A stretch of DNA of 64,000 nt from Ceratotherium simum simum (taxonomy: Eukaryota; Chordata; Mammalia; Perissodactyla; Rhinocerotidae), in contig NW_004454180.1 of assembly GCF_000283155.1 (NCBI RefSeq), forward strand, positions 20,070,139 through 20,134,138, written 5' to 3'. This document shows, one piece after another, positions 1-11,329 of the stretch. The notes beneath the pieces are model-generated. The model had not been told where the DNA came from. It worked only from the letters and a program-made list of their open reading frames with translations, and made no database searches. The position numbers were made by a program, and so were the translations under genes. How positions within the stretch are numbered: the stretch's first letter is position 1; every line of letters starts with the position of its first letter.

Positions 1-374
1 GAGGCACTGAAAGTCTTTTCAAAGTCTTGGGCATATTGGTTAAAAACAGTCTCCAGATTCAGATCCAGGTCCCACTCCTGGCTTTGGTACTCAGCTGAGG
101 GATCTTGGGCAAGTTACTTATTCTCTCTGAACTTCCGGGTTATAAGGACTAAATAAAATAGTCCATGTAAAAGATTTGGCCTAGTATCTGGTGCAGAGAA
201 GGACTCAATAGATGGCACCTGGAATCTTCTGCTCTTATTTCAGTGGGATTGGGAGGGGGGTGTCGCTTGATCAGTCCCCCTCTCCACCTCTGAGCCCTAG
301 AGCCCCCCAGAAACTCTTTTTAAGGGTCTGTACTCCATGGACTCCTAAGATCAGAAGTACTTGTTTCCTTTTAA
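1..374. other. Unique stretch, no feature recognised
   Basis: Non-repetitive mammalian sequence. The short open frames have no recognisable protein features, and I see no RNA gene or repeat. Confidence 0.4.
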
Positions 375-500
375 AAAATGTAAACACCTGGGCTCTTCAC
401 CAGAACTGCTGAATCACATTCCCCTGGGCCTAAGAGTCTGTGTTATAAAACAGACATTGGGGATGATCTTTGTTCATACTAAAGTTTGAGAACCACAGTA
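375..500. mobile_element. MER5A-like hAT DNA transposon relic
   Basis: The stretch has the MER5 signature in decayed form: 'cctgggctcttcaccagaac', then 'tgctgaatcacattcccctg', ending in 'aaagtttgagaaccacag'. The last part resembles the terminal inverted repeat of MER5 non-autonomous hAT elements. It is short and old, with no coding capacity. Confidence 0.6.
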
Positions 501-1185
501 TAAATGAACCCTTGGCTTCAAAGCACTTTGCATTTCTGAAGCTTCCGGATTAGGCTGTGCCCTGCCAGGACGCACACCATTTTCTGGTTGGCTTTCTGGG
601 CCTGCCTTCCCTCTGCAGGGTCAGTGTTATTTCAGGATCCAGGGGGACCTTGGGCATTAGATGAGGGGGAGTGACTGGCTATAACCCATCCCTTTCTGCA
701 TGGGTTGGGAGGTGCCCCTCTGGCCCCAGGCTCTTAGGGGCAAGGCCTGGAGCTGATGACCGCTCCTCTTCAATGGCTGCGTCCTCTCTTCCTGTCCAGA
801 GGTCAGTCCCAGAGTCTTGGCCTGAGACCTGTGGTGAACTCAGCCAGCCTTAGACTCAGAGCTTATATATTGTTCCTCTTCCGGATCTGTCTCTGAGTTA
901 TCCACATACAAATAGTCCTTTCAGGGAAGAGACCATGCTTGGGATGGTCATTAAGAGTCTCTGCAGGTTCAGGGACATTTGCTGGAGCCTGTCGTCTGGC
1001 AGTCAGTCACAGACACTGGATATGGCTGGATATCAGAGATTCAGGGCTCATCTGTGTCAGAATTGGACTAACTGCCTCTCTCTGTCCCAGTAACCCCAAC
1101 TTGGAGAGTTCCACAGAGCTCTGAAGATTCTTCCGTAGACTAGATTAAAAAAATACAATGAAAGCCATGAAGCCCACTGCCCAGA
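501..1185. other. Unique stretch
   Basis: No repeat or gene recognised. Open frames at 671-853 and 939-1124 are about 60 codons long and show no domain, so they are consistent with chance. Confidence 0.35.
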
Positions 1186-1189
1186 ATAA

Positions 1190-1302
1190 TGTATATATAC
1201 ACATTTTATATACGTTAATAGGGAATTTATGAAGCCCCTGAAGTGCTGTCATAGACTCCCTAGGGGTCTGTGGAGCCCAGCTTAAGAACCTCTGCTCTGG
1301 AG
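1190..1302. mobile_element. hAT-like DNA transposon relic
   Basis: The run 'agactccctaggggtctgtg' followed by 'ttaagaacctctgctc' resembles the terminal part of old mammalian hAT elements. A related fragment seems to be present at 6890-7012. The family is uncertain. Confidence 0.4.
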
Positions 1303-1868
1303 AAGATGGTCATCCCCAGGCATCTGGGTTTTCAGGAGGTGTCTGGGGTCACTGGGGGGGATTAGGGGACAGACCACATCTCCAGGATGTTTCTGGGATG
1401 TTCTTTGATCTCCATGCTCCTCTCTCAGCCTTTTGGTAGATGCACATCCCGGGGGCCTCTGGCTGGAGATAGAATTCAGGCCCAGGAGCTGCTGGCTCCA
1501 GTTTAGCCACCACACTCAGCAGGAGTCTTGGGAAGTGGAGACATCCTCAGTGGGTCTGAGGGGTTCAGGAACCCTGGCTGACAGACTCATGATAAGTGAA
1601 CTAAAAGGCACTGAATCTACATTAACTAAAATGAAGGTCTAGGGGAAACAGTACCAGTCGTCTGCACAGACAGATCAGTTGCACTGTGACTGTATCCCAG
1701 TCCAGTGGGAGTGGCAGTGTTTGGGTACAGTGTGTTAACAGTACAAACTGCACTGAGGACCCAGGTCAGCTTGTCCTGTTAAATTACTAAGGCAGAGATT
1801 TTACTGAGGCCGAGCCAATGCACTTGAGAATTACAGAGCATTTCACAAACTTCAGGTAAGGGGGCCAG
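1303..1868. other. Unique stretch
   Basis: No repeat recognised. Overlapping frames on both strands (1282-1515 minus, 1433-1642 plus) have no domain and no supporting splice context. Confidence 0.3.
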
Positions 1869-1873
1869 TGAAC

Positions 1874-2117
1874 TTTTTTGTGTGTGTGTGAGGAAGATTG
1901 GCCCTGAGCTAACATCTGCCAATCCTCCTCTTTTTGCTGAGGAAGACTGGCCCTGGGCTAACATCCGTGCCCCTCTTCCTCCACTTTATATGGGACGCCG
2001 CCACAGCATGGCTTGACAAGCGGTGTGTCAGTGCGCGCCTGGGATCCGAACCGGCGAACCCCAGGCCGCCACAGCGGAGCGTGTGCACGTAACCGCCTGC
2101 GCCACCAGGCTGGCCCC
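1874..2117 (-). mobile_element. ERE SINE, two tail modules
   Basis: Minus-strand ERE reading from 'ggggccagcctggtggcgca' at 2117 to an A-rich, (CA)-rich tail near 1880. The body carries the tRNA-like B box, seen here as 'gggatccgaac', and two tandem tail modules containing 'gagctaacatc' or 'gggctaacatc'. The flanks show a duplication, 'tgaacttttt', at 1869-1878 and 2118-2127. This supports L1-type retroposition. Confidence 0.95.
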
Positions 2118-2127
2118 TGAACTTTTT

Positions 2128-3465
2128 AAAAATAGGTATTGCAGAAGCATTCAATTTAATTTTCTACCTGATCAACAATGCCATATAGTTTAGCATATCA
2201 ATATTAAAATCAAAATGAGAATATTTGATAAGAAACTGCAACCAAGGAGAGACTATCACAGACAGTGTCATATGTGAGATATATTGAAGGGAAATGTGGG
2301 AGAGTGAGGTGACCACGTCTACATTCTTTGTTCAGCCAGGCTACTCAGTGACCTTGAATAGTAGATCTTTCAGAAGAACAAATGTGAATGATGACTTGGA
2401 CGGACCAGAAAAATGATGTGAGATATGGAGGTATATATGTCACCCCCTTCCCGAGTGGGCTATTGTTGACATTATCATTAGAAAAAATTACCTTTCTTTG
2501 CCTGTTTAACCCAGATTTATCGTTGTGTTACAATTGGGTGGATTCTTCTCAAGGTACAGGGCATACTGGCGTGAAAAAAATAGACCGAAAGTCTGTAAAT
2601 CACATGATGCCAAGTTGTAGTGTTTCCTCTGTTGGAGACTATCCTTTTTTTATCTTGGCCCTGTTATAGCCAGGCAAGGCAGCAGTTTTATTAAAATAAA
2701 GCAGAGAAGGTAGATGAGATGTGACGGTCAGAGCTGAACTGAACCTGAGACTGAGTAAGCAAATGCCTTATATGAGAGCATGAAGAATAGACCTTGAACA
2801 GTTTATAACAGATCTAAAGTCAGAGCTGGAGAAAAGGGCTATCAAAGTCCATTAGACTCTCTGAATTGGAGTGTCTAATATGTGTATCTTAATCTGTTAA
2901 CTTTTCTTTTTGCAAGCAAACAAACTCTACCAGCAGGGAATGGACTTTGGGTTTTAGTCTCCTAATGATTAGGGTTCTGATGCTTCCGACTCAGGAAGGG
3001 GCTGGTAGGTGAGCGGCATGTAGGCAGTTGTCAAATGACCCATCACATCAGTGACATACTTAGGTGCTGAAGAGTTCCCGTGGCAGCTGCTCTCTATGCA
3101 AACCTCAGGGGAAGGAATGGCCTGGGCGAGGGGCAGTGGGAAAGGAGTTTAGACCTCTAGGATTCTGGGCCACTCATACTCAACTTTCTTTGCCTGTTCC
3201 ATTTTGCAGATTTATTTTGAGACTATCTATTTCAACTTTCTCAATTTTTAGAAGGCAGCTGGGACTTGGAGGTTTAAGGGGCTCATTTAGCAATTTAAAC
3301 TAGATCTTGCCTTTATTGAAGTCCTCTCCACTTTTCCCAGATGCTCTCAGGCACTGACATCTTATTTAAGAATAAGGATCAGGCATCACTGCTGAGTCTC
3401 GCTTCTATGTCCTACCTCATAATATTTTTTTCATCTAAAGATAGAGTAGGAAAAAAAGGACTTAG
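2128..3465. other. Unique stretch
   Basis: AT-moderate sequence with no recognised repeat. The frame at 2388-2669 (93 codons) has no recognisable domain and no coding support. Confidence 0.35.
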
Positions 3466-3469
3466 GCTT

Positions 3470-3625
3470 ATATTTGAAGCTCAGCTCTGTTCCATGTAAA
3501 GTGTGTGACACTGGGGTGGTCATTTAACTTCTCTGGCCTCAGTTTCATCATCTGTCAAGTGGAGCTAAAATAGGTACCTCCCAGGTTGACTGAGGATTAA
3601 GCAAGCATGAATGTGAAAGGGCCAG
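3470..3625 (+). mobile_element. MIR SINE relic
   Basis: Decayed MIR core: 'tcatttaacttctctggcct', 'cagtttcatcatctgtcaa', then 'ggtacctcccaggttgactg'. This is the usual MIR order of a central conserved block followed by the L2-like 3' part. No TSD remains visible. Confidence 0.75.
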
Positions 3626-4024
3626 GCTCCCGCGTGGTCCAGCTCATCAGTCTCCTCTGCCAAACTCGAACCCCGTCTGATCTGGGAAGCCTCAGCGAAT
3701 ATTCTCTTGAGCAGGCCCCTTTTCCCTTCCAGCCTTGGTTTCTCATATTTAGAACCAGGGCCTTGGACTAGATTGTACTTTAAGTCCCTCCCTGTAAGAT
3801 TCGCATCTTCAAGCTTCGGCTGGTTAGCTCCTATTGCTCTGTCCTCAAGGTCTCCTTATCTTAAGACCAAAATTGGCAGATGAGCTTTCTAAAGCACAAG
3901 AGATTCTTGACACCCATGCTTTAACCTGTGAAGTAAGTGTCTAAAGAAGTCTTCATCTGTCCCACCTTATGCTGATTTTGGACTTATGGTGAGGAGCAAA
4001 AGACATAGCCGAATCTAGGGGTTT
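3626..4024. other. Mostly unique, possible second MIR fragment
   Basis: The part at about 3690-3810 ('ttggtttctcatatttagaa') loosely resembles a MIR-class element, but too weakly to name. Nothing else is recognised. Confidence 0.25.
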
Positions 4025-4040
4025 AAATGATGTCATTTCC

Positions 4041-4275
4041 GGGGGCCGGCCCGTGGCGTAGCAGTTAAGTGCTCGCGGTCCGCTGCTGGGGACCTGGGTT
4101 TGGATCCTGGGTGTGCACCGACGCACTGCTTGTCAGGCCATGCTGTGGCGGCGTCCCACATAAAGTGGAGGAAGGTGAGCACAATGTTAGCCCAGGGCCA
4201 GTCTTCCTCAGCAAAAAGAGGAGGATTGGCATGGATGTTAGCTCAGGGCTTACCTTCTTCACACACCCACAAAAA
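4041..4275 (+). mobile_element. ERE SINE, two tail modules
   Basis: Starts 'gggggccggcccgtggcgta' and contains A and B boxes typical of a tRNA-derived Pol III promoter. The body continues as 'cacataaagtggaggaag', followed by two tail modules and a short A-rich end. The TSD at 4025-4040 and 4276-4291 matches except for one base in 'gatgtcatttcc' versus 'gatgtcgtttcc', consistent with CpG decay in one copy. Confidence 0.95.
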
Positions 4276-4291
4276 AAATGATGTCGTTTCC

Positions 4292-5394
4292 ATCTCTTAG
4301 TTCTTTCCTGTGTTGCTCTCTCCAGGGGGCAGCAAAAATAGCCATGGACCTCAGAGAAAGAGAGGGCAACACTTTCCCCCTGCCATTCCAACGAAAGCAC
4401 AGAAAGGACCCTGACTCCTCTGCTTAGGTCACATACTCCTCTGGACTAATCACCGTGTCTCTTAGGAGGATCACTTACTCTGGCCATCATGAGTAACAGG
4501 ACCATCTTGAGATGGAGGGTGGAGGGCCATGGGACTGATGGCTCCACTAGAATTACATGGAGCAGAAAGGAGCAGTTGGCAAAACAACAGATGTTTCCCA
4601 CTCGTGTAGACTGCACACATCATCCCCAATATATTTGTAGCTCCCTTGGCCCCATGCTGTTGTCATGGGATCTAAGACTGAAAAGAAGGCAAACAGTCCT
4701 GGATGTCTGGCAGCTGCAAGTTGAAAAGCTGACACAACCCACTGCCCCCGCCCCAACCTGTGCTGTTTGCCTTGATTGGAGGAAAACTGTATCTTATATT
4801 CAAATTGAATCATTAGTTACTGGCCAAGGACCTTTTGCAGAAACTTCTCCAGAAACTGTAGGATGTACTCTTACAATGCTGGTCGGACTTGCTAGGGTCC
4901 TGGGGCACCACACCTCTGTGTCCTGGCTAACCAGTAGACCACCAGCCTTTGCTGCTCTTTCCTCGGCTGCATTCTGGAGATAGGAGGCCAGGGCAGAGGA
5001 GGGGGATTTGAGGGGGTCTTACCACCTACTGACAGCATTTCCACTGTCACAAGTATTCTCTAGGTTACAAATACCCAGAGAATTGCCCAGTGACTAGGGA
5101 ATGAAAACTTACTTTTCCTTTCAAGAACACCTACAGGGGGAAATGTTCATGACAGAGCAAGGAGAGGCAATAGGTCAAATGACAAATGTGATCCCTCTAG
5201 CTGGTCAGGCTTTAGGGAAGAAACCCAAGGTTTTGGAGAGGCCCCAATGGGCACACTGATCTGAATTCCCCACAGAGAAGCTGATAGCCCCTATGTCCCC
5301 TTAATATGAATGAGAAAAAGGTGCCCCCTGCAGGTGGAAGCTTTTAGGCCACACTCAGTCCTGAGGTGGAGGCCCATTTAGGGCACAAACGCAC
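4292..5394. other. Unique stretch with a 164-codon open frame
   Basis: No repeat recognised. The frame at 4489-4983 (plus) is the longest in this part but shows no domain, signal peptide or low-complexity bias. An antisense frame overlaps it at 4553-4813. I do not call it a gene. Confidence 0.3.
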
Positions 5395-5419
5395 AAACTT
5401 GCAGTCCGGGGACCCTGTT

Positions 5420-5548
5420 TCTAACCAGACCATGAGGTTCTCTAGAACAGATGCTGTTTGGTTCTTCGTCACGTCCCCAATGAAATTCACTGTACCTGGA
5501 ATGTGACAGGATCCCAGTAAAATTCTGTTGAGTGAATGAACCTGTGTC
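5420..5548 (+). mobile_element. L2 LINE 3' end relic
   Basis: Ends with 'ttctgttgagtgaatgaacc', the usual L2 3' terminus, preceded by 'cactgtacctggaatgtgac'. It is old and has no coding capacity. Confidence 0.6.
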
Positions 5549-5927
5549 ATACTTGGAGCGCATAAAGAAAACAGCACTCTGTCTGTTGCAGCTGATTTCC
5601 CTGTCACGTGTGTTGGCTGGTGAGGCTGCACCTTTGGCTTTTGGAAACATTTTGATAAACATCCTGCTGCCATTGTTTATGGGCGCAGTATCTCTTACGG
5701 ATCAGAATTAGTGGAACATAAACATGTTAATATTTTCCCACACGATGTTCCAGATAATCTTTTCCCGGATAACGTTCCAGATTATTGATCTTTGCTAATA
5801 AACCAGGTGATTAGGGCTATTGGGGTTTTCCATATCTTTTCTATGAAGGGTCTATTTTTGGTGGTTTACTATCTTTGGCCACCAGATGGCAGCCTTTGAG
5901 CAATAAATTCTTAATCTGTCTTTTACA
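5549..5927. other. Unique stretch
   Basis: Two near-repeats occur at about 5749 ('ttccagataatc') and 5769 ('ttccagattatt'). They are too short to interpret. No other feature is seen. Confidence 0.3.
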
Positions 5928-5940
5928 ATCCAAAGCTTTT

Positions 5941-6170
5941 TTTTTTTTGTAAGGAAGCTCAGCCCTGGGCTAACATCCATGCCAATCCTCCTCTTTCTGC
6001 TGAGGAAGGCCGGCCCTGGGCTAACATCTGTGCCCATCTTCCTCCACTTTATATGGGATGCCGCCACAGCATGGCCTGACAAGCGGTGCGTAGGCGCGTG
6101 CACGGGATCTGAACCCGGGCTGCCAGCAGCGGAGCGCGCTCACTTAACTGTTATGCCACGGGGCCGGCCC
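5941..6170 (-). mobile_element. ERE SINE, two tail modules
   Basis: Minus-strand copy. The 5' end 'gggccggccccgtggcataa' lies at 6170, and the poly(A), seen as T, at 5937-5949. A direct repeat 'aatccaaagctttt' flanks it (from 5928 and from 6171), which makes the boundaries reliable. Two 'gggctaacatc' modules are present. Confidence 0.95.
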
Positions 6171-6186
6171 AATCCAAAGCTTTTTT

Positions 6187-6885
6187 TTGGAGAAGTTTTA
6201 TATAACTCTTTTATGTTTCAGAATCAGTTATTTCAAAATAAAATAGATAAGGGTTTTTTAAAAATAAGGCTGATGTGTGTTTGATCTCCTAATTAACATA
6301 GAAGTTTGAGAGAACACAGGGGTGTAGGTAAGAATACAAAACACACAATTGATAAAGGGAGGCTGTTTGGTTTGGAGGTTGAATAGACTCTAAAATTGGG
6401 TAGAGCCAGGGTTGAGGCCTGATTCTGGTCTTTATCAGATGAAGGTCCTCAGACATGTCAAGTGCATGGTAGGCATTGAACGTATGCTAGCTCATTTCCT
6501 CCCCTTTCTTAATTTGACCCCAAGGTTAATGACTCTTGTTCCCATCACAAGTATAACTGGGAGTAGCCCTGGGAACATACACTTCCAGGCATTTCCTTGA
6601 AAAGTGGCATCATTTTTATGTTGACGTTATTGTTAAGTCGCTGATGGTTGATACTGGAGGAAGCACTGTCAAAGCCAGATGAATGATACACAGAGAAGGT
6701 AAAGGGTTGTGTGTGCATTTTTCATGGGCCAACTCCCCTCAAAACCTCCTTCTGATATAAGAACCTAGAAGAACCTTCACCTCTGTCTTCTAGCTCTTCC
6801 AAGGCTTCTGTCTTCTAAGCAGGCAGAATAAATGCCCAAATCTCAAACGGTACCAGAATATTAGAGATGGAAAGAACTTTACCAA
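6187..6885. other. Unique stretch
   Basis: No repeat or gene recognised. Frames of about 60 codons are at chance level. Confidence 0.3.
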
Positions 6886-6889
6886 CCAG

Positions 6890-7012
6890 GGCTCCTGATA
6901 CTCTGAAGGAGTCACAGATTCTGAGAATTTGGTGAAAGCTGTGGACCCTCTCCCCATACATTTTTATACAAATCAATCATCCATGGATTTCCTAGGGCAG
7001 AGGTTCTCAACT
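6890..7012. mobile_element. hAT-like DNA transposon relic
   Basis: The piece ends in 'gcagaggttctcaactgg', a typical hAT terminal sequence. It contains 'tgaaagctgtggaccctctc', seen in old hAT elements. The family is not assigned. Confidence 0.45.
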
Positions 7013-7044
7013 GGTGTGTGTGTATGTGTGTATGTGTGTCTATA
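7013..7044. repeat. Imperfect (TG)n tract
   Basis: About 30 bases of interrupted TG dinucleotides directly follow the hAT-like end. Confidence 0.8.
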
Positions 7045-7299
7045 TACTTCCCTCAGGCCCTGATTACTTTGAGCCATCAGATAGGACTTTTTTCCAAAAC
7101 ATACACAGAAAGTTACTCTGCTACCAATAGGAGGGCATCTAATGCCCGGGTGCTTTGGGGCAGACAAATGTTTAACCTCTTGCCTTGGTAATCTGTTAAA
7201 AGTCTTTAATTTAGTAGCCTGTCCCATTGAGTGGTTTAGGACACAGAAATGATTGTTGTACCACCAGTGACAAACTTATATCCTTATTAAACACCAAGA

Positions 7300-7440
7300 G
7301 TGCTTATATGCCCAAATTCATGCTGAGAGGAAACATACTAAAATGTTAATCAGTGATCCTCTCTAGATGGTAAGAATGTGGGTAATTTAAATTTTGTTGT
7401 ATCGTTGTCCAGATTGCTAATTAGCTACGTGAAAAAAACC
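7300..7440 (+). mobile_element. Possible old L1 3' end relic
   Basis: 'atcctctctagatggtaaga' and 'gggtaatttaaattttgttg' resemble the 3' untranslated region of ancient L1M elements in sense orientation. The match is weak. Confidence 0.35.
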
Positions 7441-7524
7441 AAGTTTTACTCTAAAACAGTAATAGATCACAAGGGAATCCAATCAACATTCAGTTATTTA
7501 TATTAATAGCTGATAAAACGAAAA

Positions 7525-7652
7525 ATGGCTAACGATTTTAACAAGTCATGTCAGTTCTCCAGCCCTCCAGAGACAGAAAGACATCCTGCAAGGCCAAATT
7601 CCAAGCCTTTGACAGGTTCATTTGGACCTGAGGATGACAAAAATGAAGGTAA
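7525..7652 (+). CDS. Candidate small coding exon (unproven)
   Basis: An ATG at 7525 opens a frame through 'MANDFNKSCQFSSPPETE' and on to residues around PEDDKNEG. There a splice-donor-like 'gaag|gtaatt' occurs at about 7648-7657. The composition (Ser, Pro, Glu and Lys rich) looks more protein-like than most frames here. The frame stays open to 7776, but beyond the donor it becomes T-rich and less convincing. I do not recognise the protein. No upstream promoter, acceptor or second exon is identified. It may be a chance frame; an alternative is the first coding exon of an unidentified transcript. Confidence 0.15.
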
Positions 7653-7863
7653 TTCATGTTCTGGATCTGATTTCCCTATCATCGGATCTAGAAAAGTAGA
7701 CTTTCTCTGTTTGCCCCCACCCTCAATCTCTGTCTCTTGCACCGAGGAATCCACTACATTTTGTTCAAAATTGTAGCAACTTCCTATGTGTATTTACAGA
7801 AGTCTTTCGGCAGCCAGTGAGGTCCCATGCTTTCTCTTGTGTGTATGTTGAAGTGGCATCTTA

Positions 7864-8055
7864 GAGCCGGCCCCATGGCTTAGCGGTTAAGTGCGCGTGC
7901 TCCGCTGCTGGCGGCCCGGGATTCGGATCCCAGGCGCGCACTGATGCACCGCTTCTCCGGCCATGCTGAGGCCGCGTCCCACGTACAGCAACTAGAAGGA
8001 TGTGCAGCTATGACATACAACTATCTACTGGGGCTTTGGGGGGGGGGGGAAAGAA
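7864..8055 (+). mobile_element. ERE SINE, short type
   Basis: Starts 'gagccggccccatggcttag' and ends at a G-rich then A-rich tail after 'ctatctactggggctttggg'. It lacks the 'gatgttagctcagg' tail modules. A direct repeat 'tgaagtggcatctta' at 7849-7863 recurs at 8056-8070 with one C-to-T change. Confidence 0.95.
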
Positions 8056-8070
8056 TGAAGTGGTATCTTA

Positions 8071-8880
8071 CATTACGTTTCAATACTGAACCATCTTTGA
8101 GTTCTCCGAACAAACCCTTTGGTTCCTGAGGGCTGCTCTCTCAGTGTTGACTTGGACTCCAGGAAACATTTTGATGGGTTGGGGACGGGGGATAAGGTTT
8201 ATAGATTGGTTCATGTGTGAGTGCTTTGTGGCCTGGACCCAGACTTCCGACATAAAGTATCAGGGGAAGAGGGGGAGCAAATGGGACCTGAAAATCAGGA
8301 GAATGGTTAGGATTTTGGCTTGCTGGGTCAGTTCCCGGGAAATCCTTTGTGGTGGAGAATTCAAGTAATGGGAGAGGTGGGAAGGCAACAGAAAGAAGTC
8401 AGAGAAGCTAAACCAATCTACATAATCAAGAGGGAGGGAGGAGAAAGATGAAAAAAGATACAGGAGGTGAACGTTTGGGGAAGATTGAGGCATTTGGGAA
8501 GTGGGAGCTTTGGAGTGGTCGGGAGAACGGGAAGAGAGGAGGGGCATTTGGAGAAGGACTGCTCTCTCTGGATATGACCTGGATTCCCTTGCACAGTTTT
8601 GGAGAGATGCCGGCAAAGATATGATTCATTTGTTTTTGAAATTTTGATTTCTGTTGTTCTCATATCATGCATTTTGTGTTCTTTTTTTCTTGATTACATT
8701 TGCTACATGTTTCCTTATAAAGTGCAATTTTTGAGAAAAGTAGTTGTTGGATTTGTTAGTTACTTTCATGATGGTCTTTATAATTGTTTTATTTTTGCCT
8801 TTATCTATTTCTTTTCTCTTGCTTTATTATTTTTTGAGTCATATACTGAGTTTGTATACTTTACTATAAAAGATTTATTT
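8071..8880. other. Unique and T-rich stretch
   Basis: The T-rich frame at 8599-9105 has a hydrophobic translation caused by base composition, and it runs into the next SINE, so it is not a gene. 8600-8880 may be an old L1 remnant but could not be matched. Confidence 0.3.
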
Positions 8881-8886
8881 TCTTTT

Positions 8887-9088
8887 GGGGCAAGGCCCTG
8901 TGGCCTAGTGGTTAAGTTTGGCATGCTCTGCTTCAGTGGCCTGGGTTCAGTTCCCAGGCATGGACCTACACCACTTGTCTGTCAGTGGCCATGCTGTGGC
9001 AGCAGCTCACAAAAAAAAAAAAAAGAGGAAGATAGGCAACAGATGTTAGCTCAGGGTGAATCTTCCTCAGCAAAAAAAGAAAAAAAAA
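8887..9088 (+). mobile_element. Divergent older ERE-type SINE
   Basis: Starts 'ggggcaaggccctgtggcct' and carries a diverged body ('ccatgctgtggcagcagctc'), an internal A-run and one tail module ('gatgttagctcagggtgaat'). It ends in A-rich sequence. The flanking T-rich repeat is ambiguous. The divergence suggests an older ERE subfamily. Confidence 0.85.
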
Positions 9089-9539
9089 CCTTTTCTTTTT
9101 ATTAATAATTGAATTTTTAAAATAATGAAAATATTTAAGACTATGAATTGAATGCTGAGTTGGACCTGAGACTTATGGAGACTGCCTTAGCTGTTGATAA
9201 CAAGGAAATATTTAATCTAATTTCAAGACCTGAACCATCAGGTTTTTTTGTGTCCATCAGAGAAGGCATATGTTCAAGATGCTAAAGTGGAAGTGTTGTG
9301 TTTCTCTGTAGGATAAGGCTTTGTTTTTTGTATGTTTCACGACTGCTTTTTCTTCCTATTTTCTTATAAGTGAGTAATTGTATTAGGGTGCTTTCATCTC
9401 CTTTCTCCTTACCCTCACTACAACAATGAAACAATGTGACCTCAGCAGGGATCTGCCATTAGTCTCGTATACTTCAGTATGATTTTAAACCTCAGTGTCA
9501 TCTCTTCCAGATAGGAATTTGCATTTAAAGTTCTATTTG
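9089..9539. other. AT-rich stretch
   Basis: No repeat family or gene recognised. Confidence 0.3.
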
Positions 9540-9775
9540 TACAACAAAAAATGTTGTTCCCAGTTAAAGGATTTTTAATTTTAATGTAGTGCAACTTATT
9601 CTTTTCCCCCCATGGGTCATGCTTTTTATGTTGTAAAGTTATTACCAAACCCAAGGTCACCTAGATTTTCTCCCATTTTCTAGGACTTTTATAGTTTTGT
9701 ATTTTACATGTAGGTTTATGATCCATTTTGATTTAATTTTTGTGAATTTGTGAATGTCCAGTTAAAGGATTTTAA
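9540..9775 (-). mobile_element. Old L1 ORF2 relic, antisense
   Basis: Reads like antisense L1 ORF2: 'ttattaccaaacccaaggtc', 'ctaggacttttatagttttg' and 'tttatgatccattttgattt'. All three are typical of the C-terminal half of ORF2 on the opposite strand. It is broken by stops and no longer coding. Confidence 0.7.
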
Positions 9776-11190
9776 AGCATTACCTGATGGGGAAATTTTT
9801 TAATATGAAGTAAGCATCCTTCCTCCCCTCTCAATGTCCCATTTCCCAGATAATGAGAATCTGTGATTAAAGAGAAGAATTTCAAGGGACAGAAATACAG
9901 TTGCTAGCAGAAAGCTATGTAAATCAGGGAGACTAGAGTGTGAGACCTCCACTCCTCCAGCTGTTTTTCTTCCCCTGACAGCTGGAGGGCGTGGGGTTCT
10001 GGGAGCCACTGCCTTCCCTGGGCTGGATGTGCGGAGCTGTTTCTAACCCCAGTGTCACCCTCAGCAGAGGCCCCTCACCTCCTGCCTGTGCCTGTCAGCC
10101 GGTTCACAGGCGCCACGGAATGGGAGCAGCATTCAGAAAACCGTGCATTCGCCTCAGTCTCATAATCCCAAACTCACTTTAAGATTTGGGGGAAATGAGC
10201 AAGGGCAGCTACCACCTGATGTTAAGTGTGAAAAGTCAGTCCTTTGCAAAAGGCATGATTGAACTGTCACCATTTGGGAAGAACTTGTCACAGTGTGTGA
10301 TCTGCCCAGAGGCACTGTCCAAAACACCACAAAATCCTCCAGGAAGCTTTTCATCTTTTTGAAACTCCAGTTTGCGTTTCCAGGAGCCAGGCTGACCTGC
10401 TGAGCACAGTGTTCTGTAAAGGCAGAGGTTGTTTTCCAGTTACTGGCTGTGGGAGGCACACTAGAGTGGTGTCTGCTTTTTGAGAAAGAGATGGCAACTC
10501 ATTCGAGAAAGGGAGATGGGCACAGAGAGCTTTAGGCTGCCCAGGCACGGGGGTGAACAGTGAGGACAGGGAGGTCTTTGGAGAGAAAAGTCATTCCCCT
10601 GCTAGAAACAGACACTGGTCCCTTCAAGATGAGATATTTCCCCCTGCTGGGGCATGGGGACTATGGTCTGCTGGGTATACCGGCGCCAGATAAACAGCAT
10701 GAGGCTGCCTTGGTGCCAGGCGTCGACCCCGGCAGCAATGCCATCAGGTAGATGCTGTGGTTTCACTTCGCTTGAGGAACTTACAACCCAGAGTGATTAT
10801 GTCACAGGCCAAGGTGGGGGTGGTTGGGGGGGAGGACAGGGCAATCAGAAGACAGAACTCTTCCCTCACTCCAGGTGCCTCCTCCCCTACCCACACAGAA
10901 CATCTCTCTTAAATGGGTTACTGAGCCTTGAACGTCAGTCAAAGTATGTTAGAAGGCAAGTTGAGAAGGACCAACCTGGCTGAGCTGGAGGGACTAACTG
11001 AGGGCGGGGGGCACTTCTTCCCTCAGTGTGCTTCCCGACTGCGTCCCTCTCTTTTAACCACGTTAACAGAGACAGGTGAGAGGACAGCTAAGAAATGACT
11101 TCCTCCTGTGCAACCTCGCTGCCACTGAGCAGGTGGGGTGGAAAGAGCAGAGAGCAGAGAGGCGCAGCAGGTCTGGCTGTCTGGATCCTG
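9776..11190. other. Unique stretch leading into the CpG island
   Basis: GC content rises toward 11 kb. No repeat recognised. Frames at 10160-10459 (minus) and 10654-10983 (plus) have no domains. A G-rich run at 10815-10840 is seen. Confidence 0.3.
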
Positions 11191-11194
11191 CTCC

Positions 11195-11312
11195 GGCTGG
11201 CTTCTCTGAGCCTCAGTTGCCTTCGCTGTAAAATCGGGGGTTAAGACCGAAGGAAGTAAATGAAATACAACATCTAAAGTGCGCAGCACAGCGCCTGGCC
11301 CAGTGGACTTTA
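11195..11312 (+). mobile_element. MIR SINE relic
   Basis: 'ctgagcctcagttgccttcg' followed by 'agtgcgcagcacagcgcctg' is a decayed MIR central and 3' part. It lies just before the CpG island. Confidence 0.6.
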
Positions 11313-11329
11313 ATTTCCTTTTCTTCCGG

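Noticed and set aside
4489..4983. 164-codon plus-strand open frame
   Set aside because: No domain, no splice context, and an antisense frame overlaps it. Frames of this length occur by chance in 64 kb.
7864..8055. tRNA-like A and B boxes in EREs as tRNA genes
   Set aside because: No cloverleaf completion. The boxes are part of dispersed, TSD-flanked SINE copies.
8599..9105. 168-codon hydrophobic frame resembling a membrane protein
   Set aside because: The Phe/Leu/Ile richness comes from T-rich sequence, and the frame runs into an ERE SINE.
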